Source: Tsukamurella pulmonis
Lineage (GTDB): Bacteria > Actinomycetota > Actinomycetes > Mycobacteriales > Mycobacteriaceae
Assembly: GCF_900103175.1 (NCBI RefSeq)
Contig: NZ_FNLF01000002.1
Location: forward strand, 1,724,136-1,788,135
Reading direction: 5' to 3'
DNA length: 64,000 bases
Part shown: positions 9,102 to 17,669 of the stretch, one piece after another
Position numbering within the stretch: position 1 is the stretch's first letter
Layout of the letters: every line of letters starts with the position of its first letter
Made by a program: the position numbers and the translations under genes
The notes under the pieces: generated by a model
What the model was told of the DNA's origin: nothing
Databases searched by the model: none
The model's input: the letters and a program-made list of their open reading frames with translations, nothing else

Positions 9102-9716
9102 TTGGATACGACCGTCCGGCGCACGGACCTCGCCCCGACCGTGCCCGATCAGGTGGGCGCGGCGCTCAAGGCGGCGCGCCGCTCCCGTCGCCTGACCCTC
9201 GCCGAGGTCGCGGAGCACGTCGGCGTCACCAAGGGCTACCTCTCGAAGGTCGAGCGGGGGCTGGCGGCACCGTCGATGGCGGTGCTCATCCGCTCGTGCG
9301 AGGTCCTGGACGTCCCCGTCGGATCGCTGTTCGACGGGGGCGCGGCGGGGTCGGTGGTGCGCGCCGAGGCCTACCCGCCGGTCCGGTTCGGCGGCCAGGG
9401 GCTCGCGGAGTTCCTGCTCACGCCGTCGGGGGAGCAGCGGGTGCAGGTGCTGCTCAGCGACATCGACCCCGGCGGGGGCAGCGGTGACGAGGCCTACGCG
9501 CTGCCGGCAGAGGTGTCCTTCGTGCTGGTGCAGAGCGGCGTGCTGCGGCTGCGCTTCCCGCCCGAATCCGCCGTCGAGCTGGCGGTGGGCGACGCGATGA
9601 CCTTCGATCCCACGCGGCCGCACACCTTCGCCGCCGGACCCGACGGCGCGCGGGTGCTGTGGGTCATGGCGCCGGCCCTCCCGGCGCGTGCGCCCGGCTC
9701 GCACGCGCGGCCGTGA
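9102..9716 (+). CDS. XRE-family regulator with cupin domain
   Basis: About 204 residues from a TTG start at 9102, chosen because GGAGGG lies about 9 bp upstream and the frame has no nearer ATG; a CTG one codon earlier is less likely. Residues about 15-70 form a helix-turn-helix (LTLAEVAEHVGVTKGYLSKVERGLAAPS) and about 110-195 a cupin_2 fold (PAEVSFVLVQSGVLRLRF, then VGDAMTFDPTRPHTF). Such regulators bind small effectors in the cupin barrel. Divergent placement suggests control of the adjacent catabolic operon in response to arginine or a product; that is inference. Confidence 0.88.
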   Translation: MDTTVRRTDLAPTVPDQVGAALKAARRSRRLTLAEVAEHVGVTKGYLSKVERGLAAPSMAVLIRSCEVLDVPVGSLFDGGAAGSVVRAEAYPPVRFGGQGLAEFLLTPSGEQRVQVLLSDIDPGGGSGDEAYALPAEVSFVLVQSGVLRLRFPPESAVELAVGDAMTFDPTRPHTFAAGPDGARVLWVMAPALPARAPGSHARP

Positions 9717-9781
9717 GTCCTCGTCTGAGGGGCATGTCCGGCGTCGCGGGGAGCGGGCCGGGGGGTCCGCAGGTCCGGCCG

Positions 9782-10582
9782 TCAGGCGCCGGTGAACCGC
9801 GGCGGGCGCTTGTCGAGCATGGCGGCGACGGCCTCGTGGTGATCCGCCGTGGAGTGTGCGATGGTCTGCATCGCCGCCGAGAGCTCCAGCAGCGCGTCGA
9901 GGCTCTGGTGCTGACCCTCGCGCAGCAGCTTCTTGGTCATGCGCAGGGCCTGCGGCGGGTTCGCGGCGACGCGGTCCGCGAGGGCGCGTGCCGCGGAGAG
10001 CAGCTCGTCGGGTTCGACGACGCTCGACACCATGCCCCACGCCAGCGCGGTCGCGGCGTCGACCGGCTCGCCGGTGAGCGCCATCTCCGTGGCCCGCGCC
10101 ATGCCGACGATGCGCGGCAGCAGCCACGCGCCGCCGTCGCCGGGGATGAGCCCCACCTTGACGAAGCTCTCGGCGAAGGCCGCCTTCGTGGAGGCCACGC
10201 GCAGGTCGCACATCATCGCCAGATCGCAGCCCGCGCCGATAGCGGGGCCGTTCACCGCGGCGACGGTGGGGACCTCGCAGTGGTACAGCGCCCGCGGGAT
10301 GCGCTGGATGCCGTGTCGGTAGCCCTGGCGCTGCTGCGCCGCGGTGCCGCCGAACATGCCCTCCTTGTCGCGCATGTGCTTGACGTTGCCGCCCGAGCTG
10401 AACGCGGAACCGGCGCCCGTCAGGATCGCGACGCGCACCGCGTCGTCCCGATTGACCTCGTCGACGGCGCTCTCGATGGCCTCGATCATCGCCTCGTCCG
10501 AGACGGGGTTGCGCGCCGCGGGGTCGTTCAGGGTCCAGGTGACGACGGGGCCGTCGCGCTCGATCAGCAGTGGTTCGGTCAT
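9782..10582 (-). CDS. Enoyl-CoA hydratase/isomerase family protein
   Basis: A full-length crotonase of 266 residues. The two oxyanion-hole regions are visible (ILTGAGSAFSSGGNVKHM and VAAVNGPAIGAGCDLAMMCDLRVAS), and AESFVKVGLIPGDGGAWLLPRIVG carries the Gly-Asp segment where the catalytic carboxylate sits in many hydratases. It ends in a normal DKRPPRFTG tail. The gene lies 10 bp downstream of an AraC-type regulator on the same strand, so they may be co-transcribed. The exact acyl-CoA substrate is not indicated. Confidence 0.92.
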   Translation of the reverse strand: MTEPLLIERDGPVVTWTLNDPAARNPVSDEAMIEAIESAVDEVNRDDAVRVAILTGAGSAFSSGGNVKHMRDKEGMFGGTAAQQRQGYRHGIQRIPRALYHCEVPTVAAVNGPAIGAGCDLAMMCDLRVASTKAAFAESFVKVGLIPGDGGAWLLPRIVGMARATEMALTGEPVDAATALAWGMVSSVVEPDELLSAARALADRVAANPPQALRMTKKLLREGQHQSLDALLELSAAMQTIAHSTADHHEAVAAMLDKRPPRFTGA

Positions 10583-10592
10583 GGGGGAGACC

Positions 10593-11354
10593 CTATGCCT
10601 TCGGGATTCGCGACGGGGGCGTGCCGAATTCGGCGGTGAACGCCGCGGTGAACGCCGCCGGTGTCGCGTAGCCGAGGCGGCCCGCGGTTTCGGTCACCGT
10701 CGCGGTGCGCAGCAGCGGCAGCGCGGCGAGCAGCCGGGCGCGCCGCCGCCACACGGCCGGGCTCGTCCCGGTGGCCGCGCGGAACCGGGCGGTGAAGGCG
10801 CGTTCGCTACGCCCGCATCGCGCCGCCCACGCGGCGTTGTCGACGGCCACGTCCGGCGCGGCCAGGTACGCCCGGCAGAGTTCGTGCAGCTCGGGATCGG
10901 CGGGGAGGGGCACGTGCAGCGGTAGCGGTGCGAGGGAGGCGATCTCGTGCAGCAGGAGGGCTGCGACCGCACCGTCGCGCCCGGCCTCGTCGTAGTCGGG
11001 CGCGAAGTCGACGGCGGCGAGCAGGAGCTCGCGCAGCAGCGCCGTCACCTCCACGACGGTGCAGCGCGCGGGCCACCACGGCACCGCGGCGGGCTCGATG
11101 TAGAGGCTGCGCGTGCTGACCCCGCGGTACCGCACGCCGTGCGGTACTCCGGGCGGGATGAGCACGGCGCGGTCGGTCGGCACGGTCCACGCACCGTCGG
11201 CCGTATCGACCTCCATCACGCCCGTCGCGGCGTAGAGGAACTGCGCGCGACGATGGCGGTGGCGGCCCTGCTCGTGACCGTCGGGATAGTCGGTGCCGAC
11301 GGGGAGCACCGCGTGCGGCAGATCCTCGAGTTCGCCGACGGGCACGTTGCGCAT
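10593..11354 (-). CDS. AraC-family transcriptional regulator
   Basis: Encodes 253 residues: an N-terminal cupin-like sensing domain ([20 protein letters not shown], then VLIPPGVPHGVRYRG) and a C-terminal double helix-turn-helix (ERAFTARFRAATGTSPAVWRRRARLLAAL, then GYATPAAFTAAFTAEFGTPPS). It is just upstream of a crotonase gene on the same strand and divergent from a TSUP permease 80 bp away, either of which could be its target. The effector is unknown. Confidence 0.9.
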   Translation of the reverse strand: MRNVPVGELEDLPHAVLPVGTDYPDGHEQGRHRHRRAQFLYAATGVMEVDTADGAWTVPTDRAVLIPPGVPHGVRYRGVSTRSLYIEPAAVPWWPARCTVVEVTALLRELLLAAVDFAPDYDEAGRDGAVAALLLHEIASLAPLPLHVPLPADPELHELCRAYLAAPDVAVDNAAWAARCGRSERAFTARFRAATGTSPAVWRRRARLLAALPLLRTATVTETAGRLGYATPAAFTAAFTAEFGTPPSRIPKA

Positions 11355-11434
11355 GCCCCAAGGCTACCGACAATCACAAGTTTTCCACTGACCTTCGATT
11401 GCCGGGAGGATGCCATTGCGGTGGACTCGGAGTG

Positions 11435-12223
11435 GTGAGTGCACTGATCCTGGTTCTGGTCGGCATCGCGTCCGGCATCACGACGGCCCTGTTCGGCTTC
11501 GGTGGCGGTTTCGTCGCCGTCCCCGTACTGGTGTGGGCCGACGGCTACCTGGGCGACGACGCCGCGCGGGTCGCCGTGGCCACCTCGTCGGTGCTGATGG
11601 TGGTCGGCGCCGCGGTGGCGACCTCGGCCACGCCGCGGCCGGTCCTTGCCGAGTTGCGGGGGAGCGGGCGGCTGGTGGCGTTGCTCGCGATCGGCGGCGC
11701 GGCCGGCGCCGTCGCGGCCCGGCACGTGCCGGGCGACGTGATCGCCATCGGCTTCGTCGTCTACCTGGTCGCCACCATCGCCTCGGTCACCGTCCGGCCG
11801 GGCTTCCTCGATGCGCAGGCCGATGGTGCGCGTCCTCTTCCCGCGGCGACGGGCCTGCCGATCGGCGCGGTCGCGTCCTTCCTCGGCGTCGGCGGCAGCG
11901 TCGTGACCGTTCCGATGATGCGACGCAACGGTCATCGAATGGCCGTGGCGACGGCCCTGGCGAACCCGCTCACCCTGGCGGTGGCACTTCCGGCGACCGG
12001 GGTCTTCCTGCTTCTCTCCGGAGGACGGCCGCCGGGCGCCGCTGCGGGATTCGCCGGTGCGGTGGACGTCCGTGCCGCAGTTGCACTGCTCATCGGATCG
12101 CTGCCGGTGATCGTGTACCTGCGCCGTCGCGGTCCACGTCTCTCCGATGCCGCGCATGCGCGGTGGTACGTCGGGCTGCTGGTGGTGGTCACCGTCGCCA
12201 TGACCGCCGCGTTGTTCAGCTGA
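11435..12223 (+). CDS. Sulfite exporter TauE/SafE (TSUP) family membrane protein
   Basis: About 262 residues from a GTG at 11435; a second GTG one codon upstream is equally possible. There are about eight hydrophobic segments with the two-repeat layout of TSUP proteins: GIASGITTALFGFGGGFVAVPVL in the first half and PIGAVASFLGVGGSVVTVPMM in the second, both carrying the family glycine-rich loop. Members move small organosulfur or organic anions across the membrane. It converges with the regulator gene 3 bp downstream. Confidence 0.88.
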   Translation: MSALILVLVGIASGITTALFGFGGGFVAVPVLVWADGYLGDDAARVAVATSSVLMVVGAAVATSATPRPVLAELRGSGRLVALLAIGGAAGAVAARHVPGDVIAIGFVVYLVATIASVTVRPGFLDAQADGARPLPAATGLPIGAVASFLGVGGSVVTVPMMRRNGHRMAVATALANPLTLAVALPATGVFLLLSGGRPPGAAAGFAGAVDVRAAVALLIGSLPVIVYLRRRGPRLSDAAHARWYVGLLVVVTVAMTAALFS

Positions 12224-12226
12224 TCG

Positions 12227-12961
12227 TCAGGTCGTCCAGTCGATGGCGAAGCGGCGGGCGAGGATCCGTTCCCCCGTCCTCGTCACCCGGACAGCGCGGT
12301 AGGTCGGCAGCCGTTCCGCCCATTCCGCCGCGAAGAAGCGGTCGCACAGCGCCCGGCCCGCACCGCCGGCGAGGTGGTGCCGCGTCTCGGTCCAGTCGAT
12401 GCAGTACCGGACGAGTGGCCGTCCGCCGTCGGGGAGCGCGACGCCGAGATCGCTGAGGAACGCGCGGCCGTCGTCGGTGAGGCGGTAGTCCACCTCGCGT
12501 CCCGCGGAGGCCGGGCGATCTCCGTCGCCGTCGTGCAGGAGACCGTCGCCGCCGGTGATCCGGCCGTGCTCGAGCAGCGATTCCATGATCGCGACACCGA
12601 GCCGCCCGGCGAAGTGGTCGTAGCACGTGCGGGCGGTGCGCAGGCGATGGGCGCGGGTGGTTGCCTTGAGGGAGGCGACGGGCTGCGGCGGTGCGAATGC
12701 GGCGAGACGTTCGACCAGATCGGCGACCTCCGGCGTGGCGATCCGGTACCAGCGGTTCCTTCCCTGCGTGCGGACGGCCAACAGACCACCGTCGACCAGC
12801 TTGCGGAGGTGGCCGCTCGCCGTGGGGCGGGAGACCCCGGCCTCGTCCGCGAGGACGCCTGCCGCGAGTTCGCGACCGCCCAGGAGTGAGAGGAGGATCC
12901 GGCTGCGCGTCCGGTCGGCGAAGAGCTCTCCGACCCCGGCCAGGTCCGCGTCACCCGACAT
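12227..12961 (-). CDS. ArsR-type winged-helix regulator
   Basis: Encodes 244 residues. The N-terminal 90 form a winged helix (RSRILLSLLGGRELAAGVLADEAGVSRPTASGHLRKLVDGGLLAVRTQGRNRWY), and a C-terminal region of unknown fold ends in ERLPTYRAVRVTRTGERILARRF. It starts within the last 11 bp of the upstream MFS gene, so the two form an operon in which the regulator probably controlled the exporter. No metal-binding CxC motif is present in the recognition helix, so it is not an obvious metalloregulator. Confidence 0.85.
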   Translation of the reverse strand: MSGDADLAGVGELFADRTRSRILLSLLGGRELAAGVLADEAGVSRPTASGHLRKLVDGGLLAVRTQGRNRWYRIATPEVADLVERLAAFAPPQPVASLKATTRAHRLRTARTCYDHFAGRLGVAIMESLLEHGRITGGDGLLHDGDGDRPASAGREVDYRLTDDGRAFLSDLGVALPDGGRPLVRYCIDWTETRHHLAGGAGRALCDRFFAAEWAERLPTYRAVRVTRTGERILARRFAIDWTT

Positions 12962-14308
12962 CGCTGTGCGCCTCCTCCGGTTCCGGTGCGGTGGCACCGA
13001 CGCTGGTGACCACCCCGCCCACGAGTATGGCGGCGACAGCGGCGAAGGTCAGAGCGAGTGCCGCTGTCGAGCGTCCGGCCGCGTTGTACACCGTTCCGAA
13101 CCCTGCGACCCCGAGCGCGCCGCCGGCCTGACGTGCGCAGTTCAGCAACGCCCCGGCGAGGCCCGCGTGCTCTGCGGGGGCGGAGGCGAGCGCGACGGAG
13201 GTCATGGCCGGCATCGCCAGCGAGGCCAGGCCGATCAAGCCCATGCCGGCGACGATCGCCGACGGATGCCCGCCCCGGCGGCCACGACGACCGCGCCGGC
13301 CGCCGCGAACGCGAACCCGGCGATCATCGGTGGGCGGGGACCCGTTCGCGCGGTGATGAGTCCGCTGGTGGTCGATCCGAGCGCCACCACGATCGTCATC
13401 GGCAGGATCGCGGTTCCCGTCGCCAGGACCGACAGGCCGTGCACCTCTTGCAGCGCCAACCCGACGACCAGCAGCGCCCCGTACAGCGCGAAGTTGAAGA
13501 TCAGGCCGGTGAGCACCGCGCCCCGGAACGGCCCCGGCGCCAGCAGGCCGGGCGGGAGCATCGGGCTCGTCGCCGACCGCTGCGCGACGACGAACGCCCG
13601 CCCGGCGGCGACGGCGGCCAGGAGCAGTGCGAGGGCGAGAACGCCACGGCCCTGCCCGAATTCGATGAGCGCAGCGGTGGCGAGAGCGAGGGCGACGGCG
13701 CCGATCGTCGCACCCCGGACGTCGAGTGGACGGGAGTGGCGGGGCGAGTCCGGTGCCGTCCTCAGCACGGCGATTCCCGCCAGAACCGCGATCGGTGCGC
13801 CCACCCAGAACGCGGCACGCCATCCGGAACTCGCGGCGAGGAGGCCGCCGATCGGTGGTCCCGCGGCGAATCCCGCACTCGCGATACCGCCCCAGATCCC
13901 GAGCGCCCGTGCGCGTTCCGCCGTGCCGGGGTAGAGCTCGCCGATCATCGCCAACGAACTCGGCAGGATCATCGCGGCCGCCACGCCTTGCGCGATGCGG
14001 GAGCCGATCAAGGCCGGCCAGCTGGGGGAGAGGGCGCACGCCGCGGTCGCCAGTGCGAACAGTGCGAATCCGAGCACGCAGACCCGCCGCCGCCCGAATC
14101 TGTCGGCGGCGGGCCCGGCGAGCAGCATCAGCGCGGCGAACGGGATCGCGTATCCGTCGACCGCCCACTGTGCGAGCCCGAGATCCCCGCCGAGCTCCCG
14201 GGTCATGGTGCCCAGGACGACGTTGACGACGGTGGCATCGAACTGGATCAGCCTGAACGCGACGGAGAGCGCGATCAGGGCGACGGTGCGGTGGGATGCG
14301 GAGGGCAT
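12951..14308 (-). pseudogene. MFS drug exporter (DHA2-like), frameshifted
   Basis: The gene starts at the ATG at 14308 and reads as a normal MFS protein for about 350 residues: an Asp in the first helix (QFDATVVNVVLG), the loop motif AGPAADRFGRRR, and GSRIAQGVAAAMILPSSLAMI. Near 13255-13275 the homologous frame jumps by one position: the frame ends in an unrelated tail at 13235, while the continuation (AIVAGMGLIGLASLAMPAMTS onward, about 100 residues) runs in another frame to 12951. One missing base in a G-rich run would explain it. This is either a genuine inactivating mutation or a sequencing error; as written only the N-terminal three quarters would be made. Confidence 0.8.
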
Positions 14309-14435
14309 GTCCCCAGCCTGGTGCCGAAACGGTTCGGTCCCCGCCGAACCGTCGGCGTTCCGTGACGACGTCGGCTTTCCACTCCGGGGCCATCTCTCGG
14401 AGTCTCCGTTCAGGTGAACGAGACCCAGGAGCCCG

Positions 14436-14630
14436 TCAGTCGCGGTTACGCGCCCTGATCGCGACCGCTATTCGCTCGCATCCGAACAGCACACAGCCGG
14501 AAAGGACGAGTAGTCCGAATCCGATCTCGTGTCCTGCGCGCCATGCGTTCAGGCCGACGACGAACAGGAATGCGACCCCGAAAACAGCCAGAACGGGCCA
14601 GGGCGAGCCGGATATCTTTCGGTCAGTCAT
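14436..14630 (-). CDS. Small membrane protein, 64 residues
   Basis: A short ORF with two predicted membrane helices (VLAVFGVAFLFVVGLNAW and IGFGLLVLSGCVLFGCERIAVAI) and a basic C-terminus (RARNRD). There is no strong ribosome-binding site before the ATG. No family was recognised. The two-helix pattern with charged ends argues for a real protein. Confidence 0.5.
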   Translation of the reverse strand: MTDRKISGSPWPVLAVFGVAFLFVVGLNAWRAGHEIGFGLLVLSGCVLFGCERIAVAIRARNRD

Positions 14631-14818
14631 GGGCGAACGTTAGCACCGTGTATTTTTCTGTGGCGGGCGCTGTAGCGAGGGGTGTGGTGGCGACAGCGGA
14701 ATTCATGGCAGCGGGGGCGCGGGCGGCAGTGGTGTGGCAAGCGGGTGGCGAGTGGGGCGGGCCAGGTGTCGCGTGATCGACGTCTGCCGGGGCGCCCCGT
14801 CGCTGGATGGTGAAACGC

Positions 14819-14854
14819 GATCAGGGCCGGTTCCCCTCGGAACCAGCCCTGATC
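14819..14854 (-). terminator. Original terminator of the tRNA-Gly gene, now separated from it
   Basis: A near-perfect hairpin: GATCAGGGC and GGTTCC pair with GGAACC and GCCCTGATC around a CCTC loop with one mismatch. On the minus strand it lies 5 bp beyond the left 42-bp tRNA remnant, where the terminator of the uninterrupted tRNA gene would be expected. Bases 14631-14818 upstream of it hold no convincing gene. Confidence 0.7.
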
Positions 14855-14858
14855 GGTG

Positions 14859-14900
14859 GAGCGGGCGACGGGAATCGAACCCGCGTAGCTAGTTTGGAAG
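14859..14900. repeat. Left attachment repeat (tRNA-Gly 3' half)
   Basis: 42 bp identical to 19211-19252. It is the 3' half of the tRNA-Gly gene from the anticodon stem-loop to the discriminator, cut off from any 5' half here. An exact copy of a tRNA 3' end is the usual att core of a tyrosine integrase, so this is the displaced host copy after integration. Confidence 0.9.
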
Positions 14901-15165
14901 CCTTTTTTCACGCTCTCACGACGTGAGACGCGACCTGCGCTAACGTACCGATTGCCCGCAAGAACACCGAGGTAGATAGCCGTTTCCGATACGCCTCCGT
15001 ACGCCCGCGAGCCGTTGCCGGACGGGTACGGGACGCCCCCGGACGCGGTGTCTACGCGGTGTCGCCGCTATCGCGACCGCCTGCGATCTGCAGCGAAGGA
15101 CATCCACAGCGGTTTACGTACGCGATGCATCGAATGCAGGTTCGCGAATGCTAACGTCATCTGTC

Positions 15166-15498
15166 ATGAAGGCACCCGAAACTGCCTCTGGAATGTGGGA
15201 ACTGCTTCGAGCCGCGCCGAAGTGGCGAGTCCCGCTCGTTGTCGCGGGCGGCCTGCTCATCGTGCTGGGATTTGTCGCCATGTTCATTGACTCGATCGCC
15301 GCGATAGTTGGCGTGATCACCGGCTCCCGAGCGGCCAACTTCGGCCTTCTACTGGATGTGGTCCCGGGGCTCGTGCTCCCGATTTGGTTCTACACGCAGC
15401 GATGGCTGTTCTTCGGGTTCGGAGTCGTGCTGTTGTTCTGGCGATCTCGCAAGCTCGGTGCAGTCGATGACCAGGATGGCGGCCCCGCTGCGACCTGA
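15166..15498 (+). CDS. Small membrane protein of the integrated element
   Basis: About 110 residues from the ATG at 15166; an in-frame ATG at 15148 would add six residues. Two or three hydrophobic segments are visible (VPLVVAGGLLIVLGFVAMFI, IAAIVGVITG, and VVPGLVLPIWFYTQRWLFFGFGVVLLFW), then an acidic tail. A TAACGT at 15152-15157, about 8 bp before the ATG, would suit a leaderless transcript. No family was recognised. It is close to the left attachment repeat, a common place for superinfection-immunity or other cargo genes in prophages, but nothing here proves such a role. Confidence 0.6.
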   Translation: MKAPETASGMWELLRAAPKWRVPLVVAGGLLIVLGFVAMFIDSIAAIVGVITGSRAANFGLLLDVVPGLVLPIWFYTQRWLFFGFGVVLLFWRSRKLGAVDDQDGGPAAT

Positions 15499-15526
15499 CT
15501 GTCAGCACGTGCGACAGTTCCGGCTG

Positions 15527-15613
15527 CTACTGCTTGTCTCCCCAGAAGGCGCGGCCAACTACCGCTGCCAGGAACATCAGGAGCAGCAGTCCGCCCCAGC
15601 CGATTGCCTCCAT
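15527..15613 (-). CDS. 28-residue single-TM peptide
   Basis: ATG at 15613 preceded by AGGGAGGT with a 4-bp spacer, one of the best ribosome-binding sites in the element. The peptide (MEAIGWGGLLLLMFLAAVVG then RAFWGDKQ) is one hydrophobic helix with a short charged end. It converges on the small membrane protein gene. No function is known; it could be a small toxin-like or regulatory membrane peptide, or a chance ORF with a fortuitous ribosome-binding site. Confidence 0.4.
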   Translation of the reverse strand: MEAIGWGGLLLLMFLAAVVGRAFWGDKQ

Positions 15614-15880
15614 GTCGACCTCCCTGTGTGAGTAGGCCGTTACCGTAGCGCCAGGCACCGACGTGCTCGCACGGTTTGTCCGGTTCCGGCTGCCTCGCCT
15701 TGTCACGCTGCGGCGTCCGCGCGCTGGCGTAGGCTTTTCGTTAGCTGCTGTAACAGAGTTACGGCGACCGTTGCGGTTGTGCCGCATTCACTCCTTGGGC
15801 TGGTGGCCCTGACGGAGCCACCTTGTTATGAACCTTCGCGCTCGGCGTTCTGTCGGCGCTGACCTCCCCAGGAGAACCTC

Positions 15881-17221
15881 ATGCGTACTTCCGCACTGGC
15901 CGGCCACGAGCCGGTTGATCCCAAGTTCCTCGCCCCGATCAGCGGCGCGGACGTGTCCCGTCGTCGTGGCTACCACTCGGAGGGTGACGTCACGGCCCGC
16001 GTCACCGAGACCGCCGATGGTGTCGACCTCAACGAAATCTGGAATGAGCAGGTCTCGGCGCTCTCGATCCTCAACGAGCACCGGACCACCCTGGCGAGTC
16101 TGCTCAGCTACACCACGACCGACGCCGCGCTGGCCGTCGCGCAGGGACCGGACGCCGGGGTGAAGATGGAGCTGGCGTCGGAGTTCGGTGTGCCGTCCGC
16201 GTACCGCCCGAACCAGGATTACCTGCGGATGGGCCTGCCGTTCAAGGACTGGGACACCCGCTCGGCGTTCACCTGGAAGTTCCTGCGGGATGCGTCGTCC
16301 GAGCAGGTGTCGGCGATCTTCGCCGCTGGCATCGAGGCCGACAACCGCCTCGTCACCGGCTCGATCTTCAACCGCCTGTTCAGCCCCGCGCCTGCAATTG
16401 CCGACGACACCCAGCTCACTGTGTACGGCCTGTACAACGGCACGGACGGCATCGCCCCGCCCTCCTACATGGGGCGCGAGTTCCCGGCGACCACCACGCA
16501 CTACTTCACCACCGGCAGCGCGGTGCTCGACTCCGCTGACGTCGAGAACGGCATGAAGCTGCTGACCGACAAGGGCTTTGGAACCAAGGTCAGCGGGTCG
16601 ACGCTGCTCATCATCGCCAACGAGGACACCGTCGAGCACATGACCGAGTGGCGCCGGGGCCACCCGACGCGCGCGGCGGAGGCGGGCGAACCGGAGGCAC
16701 CCACCGCCCGGTACGACTTCGTGCTGTCGGCGGGCGCACCCGCGTACCTCACCACCGAGACCGTGGTCGGGCAGATCGCCCCGGCCCAATTCCAGGGCCT
16801 CGATGTGCTCGGCAGTTACGGCCCGGCATTCGTCGTCACCAACCACCTCATCCCCGCCGGGTACGTCCTGGTGGTGGCGACCGGTGGCCCGAACAGCGCG
16901 CTCAACCCGGTCGCGGTGCGCCAGCACCCCAAGCCCGGCGACCTGGGAGACCGCAGCCACCGGCCCTCACGCCGTCTACGACTCGCCCAAGACCCGCCGA
17001 TCCAGACGGCGCGTGCCCCTGACCGCCGCGACCGTTGCGATCCTCCGGGACTATTTGACGCCGCCCGACCGGCGCGACGGACCCGACCCCCGATTCAGCG
17101 CGGGAGTCGCCACGCTAGCCCCACGAACGGACGCCCGGAACCGGACCCACCCCCGCGCGGGCGACCCCGACGCGCCCTTGTTCCCGAACACGCGGCTCAT
17201 TGCCGACCCGCCGACGGGTAG
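15881..17221 (+). CDS. Phage major-capsid-like protein, C-terminus replaced by foreign-frame sequence
   Basis: The ATG at 15881 follows AGGAGA. The first about 350 residues look like an actinophage capsid-type protein: VYGLYNGTDGIAPPSYMGRE, FTTGSAVLDSADVENGMKLL and a carboxy segment GSYGPAFVVTNHLIPAGYVLVV with NSALNPVAVRQHP. This assignment rests on remembered resemblance, without a decisive motif. After about base 16940 the reading frame enters DNA that encodes integrase in a different frame, so the last about 90 residues (Arg/Pro-rich) are an artefact of fusion. The capsid gene is therefore probably cut near its natural end and no longer functional in assembly, as no other structural genes are present. 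Confidence 0.6.
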   Translation: MRTSALAGHEPVDPKFLAPISGADVSRRRGYHSEGDVTARVTETADGVDLNEIWNEQVSALSILNEHRTTLASLLSYTTTDAALAVAQGPDAGVKMELASEFGVPSAYRPNQDYLRMGLPFKDWDTRSAFTWKFLRDASSEQVSAIFAAGIEADNRLVTGSIFNRLFSPAPAIADDTQLTVYGLYNGTDGIAPPSYMGREFPATTTHYFTTGSAVLDSADVENGMKLLTDKGFGTKVSGSTLLIIANEDTVEHMTEWRRGHPTRAAEAGEPEAPTARYDFVLSAGAPAYLTTETVVGQIAPAQFQGLDVLGSYGPAFVVTNHLIPAGYVLVVATGGPNSALNPVAVRQHPKPGDLGDRSHRPSRRLRLAQDPPIQTARAPDRRDRCDPPGLFDAARPARRTRPPIQRGSRHASPTNGRPEPDPPPRGRPRRALVPEHAAHCRPADG

Positions 17222-17669
17222 GCGCGCACCGCGCCACGAGACCGGACCCCGCGCAGGCAAGCCCATGACGCCCGAGGAACAGGCCGCACGGCGCACCGTG
17301 GCCGAAGCAGAGGCGCGGCTCGAACTCGACTGGCAGAACGTCTTGCTCCACAAGACCTACTACAAGGCCGTGTACCGCCCTGCGCTACTCCGCGCCAGCC
17401 TGGCCCTGGCCGCCGACCGCCTGCGACCGATACCCGCAGACGCCACCGCGCATAGCCTCCGGCACACCTACGCGAGCTTCTGCGTCAGCGCCGGGCTGCA
17501 CCCCAAGCAGATCGCCGACTACATGGGCCACGCGTCGGTCAACACCACGATGGGCATCTACGCCCACCTATTCGAGGACGACCACACGGACGCTATGACC
17601 GCCCTTGGCAACGTCGCAGCAACCCGCCCGCGCCCGAACAACGTCACTCCACTTCGGGGCTGGGGGTAG
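16944..17669 (+). pseudogene. Tyrosine recombinase/integrase, C-terminal remnant
   Basis: From about 16944 a new frame encodes the catalytic C-terminal part of a phage integrase: VYDSPKTRRSRRRVPLTAATVAIL, then LFPNTRL, then the second catalytic Arg box HSLRHTYASF, the His in MGHAS and the nucleophile Tyr in GIYAHLFEDDH. The N-terminal arm-binding and core-binding domains and the first catalytic Arg are missing; upstream DNA in this frame belongs to the capsid-like gene. Intact relatives have about 380-400 residues against about 240 here, so it should be inactive. Its stop overlaps the end of the convergent cargo gene by 26 bp. Confidence 0.82.

Noticed and set aside
17100..17221. C-terminal Arg/Pro-rich region of the capsid-like ORF as a DNA-binding tail
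   Set aside because: The same DNA encodes conserved integrase sequence in another frame, so the tail is a fusion artefact.
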